13,287 nt of DNA from Sulfurimonas sp. GTDB lineage: Bacteria > Campylobacterota > Campylobacteria > Campylobacterales > Sulfurimonadaceae. Location: NCBI GenBank assembly GCA_027011725.1, contig JALUZQ010000026.1:1-13287 (forward strand), read 5' to 3'. A model generated the notes under the pieces. It did no database searches. It was not told the origin of the DNA and saw only the letters and a program-made list of their open reading frames with translations. How positions within the stretch are numbered: position 1 is the first letter of the stretch; every line of letters begins with the position of its first letter. Positions 7,649 through 13,287 of this stretch are shown here, in pieces. A program made the translations under genes and the position numbers.

Positions 7649-7656
7649 CAGTTCCA
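7640..7656 (-). promoter_or_regulatory. Sigma-54 (RpoN) promoter of flgH
   Basis: The minus strand reads TGGAACTGATTTTGCTA. Against the sigma-54 consensus TGGCAC-N5-TTGCW this has the invariant GG (-24) and GC (-12) at the correct spacing and only one mismatch (C to A). Transcription would start near 7630, leaving a leader of about 28 bases before the flgH ATG. RpoN control of flagellar basal-body and hook genes is established in Campylobacter and Helicobacter, so the position and gene fit well. The start site has not been measured. Confidence 0.8.
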
Positions 7657-7685
7657 CTAAATTTAAACTATAAGGATTTATAAAC

Positions 7686-8129
7686 ATGTCATTAAAAGAG
7701 ACTATTAACAACGATGTCAAAGAGGCGATGAAAGCAAAAGATACAAAAAAAAGAGATGCACTGCGTTTACTAACAAGTGCAATGAAACAGATAGAGGTAG
7801 ATGAGAGAAAAGATCTCAGTGATGAGGACATCATCAAAATAATCCAAACGCAGATCAAACGCAGAAACGACTCTGCTACTCAGTATAAAGATGCAGGACG
7901 CGATGAGCTTATGCAGCAAGAACTAGATGAAATAGCATATTATGAAGTCTACCTTCCAAAACAACTTACAGATGAAGAACTTGAGAATGAGCTCAAAGCT
8001 ATCGTAGAAAAAGTGGGTGCGACATCTCCAAAAGATATGGGAAAAGTAATGGGTATGGCTTCAAAAGAGTTAGCAGGGCGTGCAGATGGTAAACGCATCA
8101 GTACTTGTGTAAAAGCACTATTGGCTTAG
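7686..8129 (+). CDS. GatB/YqeY domain protein
   Basis: This 147-residue cytoplasmic helical protein has the full YqeY-family pattern: an N-terminal KETINNDVKEAMKAKDTKKRDALRLLTSAMKQIE stretch in helices, KRRNDSATQYKDAGR in the middle, EIAYYEVYLPKQLTDEEL, and a C-terminal KDMGKVMGMASKELAGRADG loop. The fold resembles the tail domain of GatB, which binds tRNA in the amidotransferase, so an RNA-linked role is suspected, but the cellular function of stand-alone YqeY proteins is not established. The ATG at 7686 follows AAGGA (7672-7676) at a slightly long spacing of 9 bases. It is a single-gene unit read away from flgH and ends one base short of the mutS7 stop codon on the opposite strand. Confidence 0.93.
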   Translation: MSLKETINNDVKEAMKAKDTKKRDALRLLTSAMKQIEVDERKDLSDEDIIKIIQTQIKRRNDSATQYKDAGRDELMQQELDEIAYYEVYLPKQLTDEELENELKAIVEKVGATSPKDMGKVMGMASKELAGRADGKRISTCVKALLA

Positions 8130-8130
8130 T

Positions 8131-11100
8131 TTACCAATCATCCAAGACGAAGCCTTTTGGCTCGTCATCTTCAACTTTTTTTACTTCCACATTTTCATTT
8201 ATTTGAGGCTCTTGTACTTTTTTTACCTCTACTTTTCGCATCTGCTCTTCAAACTGTAACTCAAGCCCTTTACTTGTCATTATAAAGCCATTGACATGGA
8301 GTTTTCCATCGTGAATTTGATTGTGGTGTTCTTTACAGAGTGGTACAAGATTATGTTTGTTATCTTTATGAAAATGTCCAATGAAGCCTGCACTGTCAGC
8401 TAAAGATTTTTGCGAGATATGGTGTACATCTTCAGCCACTGCACCACAGATGATGCACTTCGTCACATAGAGTTCTTTATTGTACTTTGATTTTTTCTTC
8501 TTCACTAAAAGTTCAAGCTCATCGTAGTCATTTGCAAGGCGTTTTCTAATTGCGTTTGCACTCTCTAAAAACTCACTGTCCATATGGAGCGATTTGGCAA
8601 ACTCAAGCCCATAAATACTGCTTCCACTCCCCTGTTGGAGTACACGGTTAAATATCAGCTTATCACTCGCTTCATCATACTCCACGCTCAGATGCAGATC
8701 AACCACATTATCAAGCCTTGTAATCTCTTGCATTGTAGAGAGCTGATGCAGGTGCGTTGCAAAAAGAAATAAACAACGTGTTTTAGCAAGTTTCTGAATG
8801 GCTGAGGCAACGATCGCCACTCCCGAGAGTGTCTCAGTTCCGTGGCTTATTTCATCACCAAGCACCAAAGAGCGTGTTGTAGAACGGTTAAATATATTTT
8901 TGAGCTCAAGCATCTCAACCGCAAAGGTTGAAAGCCCTTTTGCAAGATTGTCCTTTGAGACAATACGCGTAAATATAGAGTCAAATATGCTAAACTTCAT
9001 CACCGCAGCAGAGACAAAAAATCCAGACTGCGCCATAAGTACCGCTATGCCTATACTCTTCATCAATGAAGATTTGCCACTTGAGTTGATGCCGTACAAA
9101 AGCACACCGTTTATTTCATGCCCGTCATGTACACTCACATCAAGCATCACTGTTTTAGGATGAGGCAGGTCAAGATAGTCACGATTTCCCATCACAATGT
9201 CATTTGGAACGTAAAGCCCTCCTCTCTCTTGCACCTCTATAAGCGGATGACGCAGCTGCATGATCTGCATAAAGTTTTCATCACGCTCGGCTTCTACTAT
9301 CATAGGACGTGAGTGCTTGTACTCTTGTGCTACTTTTGAAGAGCTCACCCCGACATCCAAATCTGCCACATAGCTAATGACACGACTAAATAGCAGTGAA
9401 TAGCGTCGCTCAAAAAGTGCTTGAAGCTGGATATAACGCTCTTTTACGAGTGTTACTATTTTTCGGCGGTTTTTCATAATGTTATCGGAGAGTTTGTCAG
9501 TAAAAGCAGAGGTTATTTTGACATTGTTTGTCAGTTTTTTGACATTAAACTCTGCAAAGTATTCACTCTTTTTAAACGCAGCCTCAATAAGAGAAAAACG
9601 GTTCTTGCTAATAGATATATAATATCCCTCTTTCTCTAAAAGACCCAAGGTAACCACCTTCGTGTTACTCGCTGCGTTTACCTCGCGTAGCAGTTCTTCT
9701 ATTTTGCCGACTATATCTTCAAAAGCAAGCAGCATGACACTGTTTTCTTTGACAAGTGTATCAATGGCTTCATCTACACCACTCATCAAGAAGTTTTCAT
9801 CGACCGTTGCGTTTGTAAAACGGCGTGAAATATCCAAATCAATCGTTTTTGTAATGTCACGCAAAAACTCCTCTACTTCACTCTCATGAAAAGGTGTTTT
9901 TTGTATCTTATACTTTTTGACATACTGCATCAACTCTTTGACACTCACCATCGAGTCATACATATGGTTCATCTCAAAGGGGTGGAGTCTTCCAAGATTA
10001 AGCCTACGAGCCAGACGCTCCAAGTCATACACCCCACGCATCATCTCGTCCAAATAACGCACATGAGAAGAGACTCTTTCTATAAGATTATATCTACGTT
10101 CAAGCTCCTCTTTTTCCATAATAGGGTTTAAAAGACGCTCTTTGAGTAATCTTCGTCCTATTGCAGTAGAACTTTTGTCAAGCATCTTCAGCAGCGTAAA
10201 CTCTTTTTTATCTTTTGAGATGACACCCATCTGTTCAAGTGCATTATTTCCAAGATACATAAAACGGCGATTGTCTATGATTTTTGGCATTGCCATTTTT
10301 TGAATAATGTGATAATCATGTTCTATAACAAAATTAATAAGGATCGCTAAGGACTCTGTTATCATCGGAGAGCGCTCCAGATCCAAATGCTCTATGGGTG
10401 AGAGCAGCGATTGTATCTGATAGACCTCTTTAAAGAGCTCATTTTGAAAGTCGATTTTCACGCGTTTGTTATTGACCGAGTAGTGATAGTGTTCAGGAAT
10501 TTCCAAGTACTGCATCACATGACGTTGTTCTTCTATGCCATCTAAAAAAGTAACCACAACCTCACTTGTTCTATAAACATTCAAAAGGTTAAATACCTCA
10601 TCAAGCGCATACGAAGGATCTTCACTTGTTCCATGCGTCTCATAGAGCCAGGTTTTTCCTGTTGTTACATCTATGGCAGAGTAACCGACCGTGTAAATAT
10701 CACGATGTTTGTCAATTAAAAGTGATACAATGTAGTTATCATCATTATCTACAATATGGTCAAAGTTCGTACCGGGTGAGACTATTTGTGAAATGTAGCG
10801 GCTTATCTTTGGTGGAGTACCTTTTTGTTTAACGACAATAACGGTATATTTTTGCTCAGCAATAAGACGACTTAAGTATCTCTCAAAAGAGACAGCGGGA
10901 ACACCTGCGAGCAAAGGGTTCTTATCGGAGTTCTCTATGATCTTTTTATTCTTTTTTGTAAGCTGAATATTGAGCAGTTCGGCTATCTCTTTTGCTTTAC
11001 CAATACGTTCTTCATCATTATTGATTTCATAGACTTCAAAAAAGGTACCGATCTCCATAAACACTACGGTATCTTTGCCATACTTTTCTTCAAAATGACG

Positions 11101-11175
11101 CTGCAGGTCGAAGTAAATTTGCGTTAAAAGTTTGTTTTTGTTATTTAGTATTTGCTCTATCTCTGATGATAACAT
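8131..11175 (-). CDS. MutS7-type DNA mismatch-binding ATPase fused to HNH nuclease
   Basis: A 1014-residue MutS homologue. The N-terminal mismatch-reading domain keeps the Phe-x-Glu motif (F45-E47 in IGTFFEVYE). Connector, lever and clamp regions fill about 130-640. The ATPase domain has a Walker A of form GINSSGKSS (G695-K701, in place of the usual GPNMGGKST) and a Walker [10 protein letters not shown] (D774, E775). A C-terminal HNH endonuclease follows: C907/C910, HH at 918-919, then [11 protein letters not shown] with C947, H950, H951 and H955. This MutS plus HNH layout is the hallmark of MutS7, described in Epsilonproteobacteria, giant viruses and octocoral mitochondria. It may recognise lesions or mismatches and cut DNA itself, without MutL/MutH; that is inference. 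The last ~35 residues are a charged tail with VEVKKV twice. Transcribed alone, divergent from tolC. The ATG at 11175 has a weak AGAG upstream. Confidence 0.92.
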   Translation of the reverse strand: MLSSEIEQILNNKNKLLTQIYFDLQRHFEEKYGKDTVVFMEIGTFFEVYEINNDEERIGKAKEIAELLNIQLTKKNKKIIENSDKNPLLAGVPAVSFERYLSRLIAEQKYTVIVVKQKGTPPKISRYISQIVSPGTNFDHIVDNDDNYIVSLLIDKHRDIYTVGYSAIDVTTGKTWLYETHGTSEDPSYALDEVFNLLNVYRTSEVVVTFLDGIEEQRHVMQYLEIPEHYHYSVNNKRVKIDFQNELFKEVYQIQSLLSPIEHLDLERSPMITESLAILINFVIEHDYHIIQKMAMPKIIDNRRFMYLGNNALEQMGVISKDKKEFTLLKMLDKSSTAIGRRLLKERLLNPIMEKEELERRYNLIERVSSHVRYLDEMMRGVYDLERLARRLNLGRLHPFEMNHMYDSMVSVKELMQYVKKYKIQKTPFHESEVEEFLRDITKTIDLDISRRFTNATVDENFLMSGVDEAIDTLVKENSVMLLAFEDIVGKIEELLREVNAASNTKVVTLGLLEKEGYYISISKNRFSLIEAAFKKSEYFAEFNVKKLTNNVKITSAFTDKLSDNIMKNRRKIVTLVKERYIQLQALFERRYSLLFSRVISYVADLDVGVSSSKVAQEYKHSRPMIVEAERDENFMQIMQLRHPLIEVQERGGLYVPNDIVMGNRDYLDLPHPKTVMLDVSVHDGHEINGVLLYGINSSGKSSLMKSIGIAVLMAQSGFFVSAAVMKFSIFDSIFTRIVSKDNLAKGLSTFAVEMLELKNIFNRSTTRSLVLGDEISHGTETLSGVAIVASAIQKLAKTRCLFLFATHLHQLSTMQEITRLDNVVDLHLSVEYDEASDKLIFNRVLQQGSGSSIYGLEFAKSLHMDSEFLESANAIRKRLANDYDELELLVKKKKSKYNKELYVTKCIICGAVAEDVHHISQKSLADSAGFIGHFHKDNKHNLVPLCKEHHNQIHDGKLHVNGFIMTSKGLELQFEEQMRKVEVKKVQEPQINENVEVKKVEDDEPKGFVLDDW

Positions 11176-11207
11176 GCTACTCTTTTATAATCTTTCTTAT
11201 TTACATG

Positions 11208-11216
11208 ATTATAACA
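11208..11216 (-). promoter_or_regulatory. Candidate extended -10 promoter of mutS7
   Basis: The minus strand reads TGTTATAAT: a perfect TATAAT (plus-strand 11208-11213) with a TG extension. It would give a leader of about 25 bases before the ATG at 11175. No -35 is evident. Confidence 0.55.
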
Positions 11217-11226
11217 TAAGATTTCC

Positions 11227-11276
11227 CTGCAAATTACCTATTTAGTATAAGAATTACACATAATTCTACTGCAAAT
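11227..11276. repeat. Direct repeat CTGCAAAT, two copies 42 bp apart
   Basis: CTGCAAAT occurs at 11227-11234 and again at 11269-11276, both in the mutS7-tolC gap. The 42-bp offset is close to four helical turns, so the copies would lie on the same DNA face. They flank the 7-4-7 dyad. A regulator site is possible; chance in AT-rich DNA is also possible. Confidence 0.35.
11250..11267. repeat. 7-4-7 inverted repeat upstream of tolC
   Basis: AGAATTA-CACA-TAATTCT is a perfect dyad centred about 34 bases upstream of the tolC -10 hexamer and about 45 bases behind the mutS7 -10. It may be an operator for tolC. There is no T-run after it, and it sits between divergent genes, so a terminator is unlikely. 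Confidence 0.4.
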
Positions 11277-11291
11277 ATAAAAAATATTCGT

Positions 11292-11297
11292 TATAAT
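11292..11297 (+). promoter_or_regulatory. Candidate -10 of the tolC-secretion operon
   Basis: A perfect TATAAT lies 32 bases upstream of the tolC ATG, preceded by AT-rich DNA without a clear -35. Confidence 0.55.
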
Positions 11298-11329
11298 AAT
11301 TCACAAACTCATTTTTCGAGAAGGCATTT

Positions 11330-12655
11330 ATGAAAAAATCACTATTTTTATCACTGTCTGTTTTTATCTCTCTTCAAGCTCAGGATATGAAAACAACATT
11401 ACAAGAGGTACTTGCAACGCATCCTGTTATACAAGAAAGACTTCAAAACTATAATGCAACAAAAGAGGATATTGCGAGTGCGCAATCAGGGTATTACCCT
11501 AAACTCGACCTTAACCTTGGTGCAGGATATGAAAATACAAAACGCTATAATCAAGCCGGTGGAACTGATGACCAAACATACAGTTTCAATGTCTATCAAA
11601 ACTCTTTAAAATACACACAAAATCTTTTTAATGGTCTCTCCACAACCTACCTAGTAAAAGAGCAAGAGTATAAAACCTTTGCTGCAGCATACAGCTATGT
11701 CGAAAAAGTCAATACAACCTCATATGATTTCGTCAATGCATATCTTGAAGTTTTAAAGAACCGCGAACTTTTAGAGACGGCACATGAAAATGTACAAATA
11801 AATGAAGATGTTCTCGAAAAAGTCAATAAACTCTACAAATCAGGTTTTACAACACTCTCTGAAGTCAACAAAATCAAATCTTCCCTCGCACTTGCAAAAT
11901 CAAACCTTGTTGTGCAAGAAAATACACTTTTAGATAAAGAGTACGCATTAGAGCGTATTATAGGGCATCAAGTAGATATAGATACGTTAAGTCAAGATGG
12001 TGCACAGGTCACACTGCCTGAGACAAAAGAAAAAATCATTGAATATGCAATGGCTCACAATCCATCTTTACTCGTAAGTGAATTTAACAAAAGAACGGCA
12101 CAGGCAACAAACAAAGAGAGAAAAGCTGCGTACTATCCAAAAATAGACATAGAAGTATCTCAGTCTATGAACAAGAACTTGAGTGGCATAGAGGGAAACA
12201 ATGATGCTTTTCGTGCAATGGCGTACCTCTCTTACAACATCTTTAACGGTTTTAGCGACAAACATGCAATAGCAAAGAGTCTCAAACAAATAGAACAAGA
12301 AAACCAAAACCAATACAATATAAAGAGACAGATACTCCAAACGGTAGAGAGTTCATGGGCATCACGCATCAAACTCAAAGAGCAAATGTTACATCTTGAG
12401 GAGTACCATGACTACTCGAAAAAGACCCTTGCACTTTATAGAAAAGAGTATGCACTCGGTCAGCGTTCACTCCTTGATCTCTTGGCATCACAAAATGACC
12501 TTATCAAATCAAAAGAGCAAATCATCAACACGAACTACAGTATTTTATATGCGAACTATAGACTCCTTGATGCTATGAGTATGCTTGTTACATCTCTTTT
12601 AGATAAAGATGATGTGTACCAACAAGTAGGTATAAAAAATGAGGGGAAAATATAG
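11330..12655 (+). CDS. TolC-family outer-membrane channel of type I secretion
   Basis: This 441-residue protein starts with a signal peptide (MKKSLFLSLSVFISLQA|QD). It shows the TolC internal duplication: YYPKLD (55-60) and LFNGLS (99-104) in the first half match YYPKID (268-273) and IFNGFS (304-309) in the second. Long helical stretches with heptad character fill the rest, including VNKLYKSGFTTLSEVNKIKS (165-184) and LYRKEYALGQRSLLDLLASQ (369-388), the usual coil motifs. Such proteins form a trimeric barrel in the outer membrane with a periplasmic helical tunnel. GAGAAGG at 11318-11324 lies 5 bases before the ATG, supporting this start. The stop codon abuts the start of a LapB-type secretion ATPase, so it is probably the dedicated LapE/AggA-like exit duct for that system, not a general efflux channel. 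Confidence 0.94.
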   Translation: MKKSLFLSLSVFISLQAQDMKTTLQEVLATHPVIQERLQNYNATKEDIASAQSGYYPKLDLNLGAGYENTKRYNQAGGTDDQTYSFNVYQNSLKYTQNLFNGLSTTYLVKEQEYKTFAAAYSYVEKVNTTSYDFVNAYLEVLKNRELLETAHENVQINEDVLEKVNKLYKSGFTTLSEVNKIKSSLALAKSNLVVQENTLLDKEYALERIIGHQVDIDTLSQDGAQVTLPETKEKIIEYAMAHNPSLLVSEFNKRTAQATNKERKAAYYPKIDIEVSQSMNKNLSGIEGNNDAFRAMAYLSYNIFNGFSDKHAIAKSLKQIEQENQNQYNIKRQILQTVESSWASRIKLKEQMLHLEEYHDYSKKTLALYRKEYALGQRSLLDLLASQNDLIKSKEQIINTNYSILYANYRLLDAMSMLVTSLLDKDDVYQQVGIKNEGKI

Positions 12656-13287
12656 ATGTTTTTAGCGAATGTAGAAAACTTGAGAATGGACTCTTTACTC
12701 GATTGCCTCGTACTCTTTACAAAGCTCTACCATAAACCATTTTCTGCTGAAGCACTCATTGACGGGCTTCCTATTGAACCCGGAGCGGAGGCACCTGAAC
12801 TTTTTTCTATCAACAACGCAAAAGGACTGTTCTCCCGTGCGGCAGCACGAGCAGGTTTAAAGTCTTCTATTGTTAAAAGACCTTTATCACAAATATCTCC
12901 TCTGCAGTTACCTATGATAATTCTGCTCTCCAATCAAAATGCCTGTATTTTGGACAGATTTAGTGAAGATAAAAAACAGGCAAAAATTATCATGCCTGCA
13001 GAAGAACCCATAGAGCAGTGGGTTGATGTTGAAGACCTAGAAGATGAGTACATCGGCTATGGTTTTATGATAAAAAAAGCTTTTGAATATAGTGATGACA
13101 ACCAAAGAACACTACATCTCAAACAGAAGCACTGGTTTTGGAGTACCATCAAACTCTCTGCAGGTGTCTATAAAGATGTACTGCTTGCTTCTTTACTTAT
13201 CAACCTTTTTGTCTTGGCAACACCGCTCTTTACCATGAATGTTTATGACAGAGTTATTCCAAATAATGCTATTGAAACACTTTGGGT
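12656..13287 (+). CDS. Type I secretion permease/ATPase, LapB/RTX type (3' part missing)
   Basis: The first 210 residues of an inner-membrane ABC exporter are visible; the frame is open to the window edge. An N-terminal C39-like domain (about 11-140) begins MDSLLDCLVLFTKLYHKPFS. It keeps a Cys (C17) where C39 peptidases have the nucleophile, but where a catalytic His would be expected the chain reads LPMIILLSNQNACIL, so it is probably a non-cleaving C39-like domain that docks the substrate. The first transmembrane segment (about 175-197) runs into MNVYDRVIPNNAIETLW, a signature of LapB/RtxB exporters. Nucleotide-binding motifs lie beyond the window. The ATG directly follows the tolC stop (TAGATG), with GAGGGG at 12641-12646, 9 bases upstream. 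A second ATG at 12686 is less well placed. Expected partners downstream are a membrane-fusion protein and a large repeat adhesin or toxin. Confidence 0.93.
   Translation, partial: MFLANVENLRMDSLLDCLVLFTKLYHKPFSAEALIDGLPIEPGAEAPELFSINNAKGLFSRAAARAGLKSSIVKRPLSQISPLQLPMIILLSNQNACILDRFSEDKKQAKIIMPAEEPIEQWVDVEDLEDEYIGYGFMIKKAFEYSDDNQRTLHLKQKHWFWSTIKLSAGVYKDVLLASLLINLFVLATPLFTMNVYDRVIPNNAIETLW

Noticed and set aside
8798..9163. Open plus-strand frame of 121 codons opposite the MutS7 ATPase domain
   Set aside because: The opposite strand has strong conserved motifs (Walker A and B) in frame; this is a composition shadow.
12727..12933. Minus-strand frame of 68 codons opposite the secretion ATPase start
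   Set aside because: The plus strand encodes a clear C39-like domain running to the window edge; there is no support for an antisense gene.

Overview
The window comes from a low-GC Gram-negative bacterium, most likely a member of the Campylobacterota (Epsilonproteobacteria) and plausibly Sulfurimonas or a close relative. Three things point there: a voltage-gated sodium channel that matches NavAb of Arcobacter butzleri residue for residue at its key sites, a MutS7-type MutS with a C-terminal HNH nuclease (a form known from this phylum, giant viruses and octocoral mitochondria), and a sigma-54-type promoter in front of flgH. The genus is a guess from gene content.

Layout. (1) Positions 1-4196, plus strand: the 3' two-thirds of valS, then a SulP anion transporter and a BacNav sodium channel, spaced 1 nt and 8 nt apart, so probably one transcript. 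(2) Positions 4205-7602, minus strand: flgH, then an exported transglutaminase-like protein whose 5' end overlaps flgH, then a GGDEF-EAL protein with its own candidate promoter. (3) Positions 7603-7685: a compact divergent promoter region in which a sigma-54 element for flgH, a sigma-70 -10 box for the yqeY-like gene and a perfect 9-6-9 inverted repeat occupy the same bases. (4) Positions 7686-8129, plus strand: a GatB/YqeY-domain protein, meeting the large mutS7-HNH gene (8131-11175, minus) tail to tail with one base between them. (5) Positions 11176-11329: an AT-rich divergent region with candidate promoters for mutS7 and tolC, a 7-4-7 dyad and an 8-bp direct repeat spaced 42 bp. (6) Positions 11330-13287, plus strand: a TolC-family outer-membrane protein and, abutting it (TAGATG), the N-terminal part of a LapB/RTX-type type I secretion ATPase, cut by the window edge. 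Together the last two form the start of a type I secretion operon whose adaptor and substrate lie outside the window.

There is no RNA gene, insertion sequence, CRISPR array or gene-free stretch over 300 bases. No wholly unknown system is evident. The points most worth a second look are the interleaved flgH/yqeY promoters, the SulP-sodium channel pairing, the MutS7-HNH protein and the flgH-linked transglutaminase-like protein with an exact 11-residue aromatic repeat.
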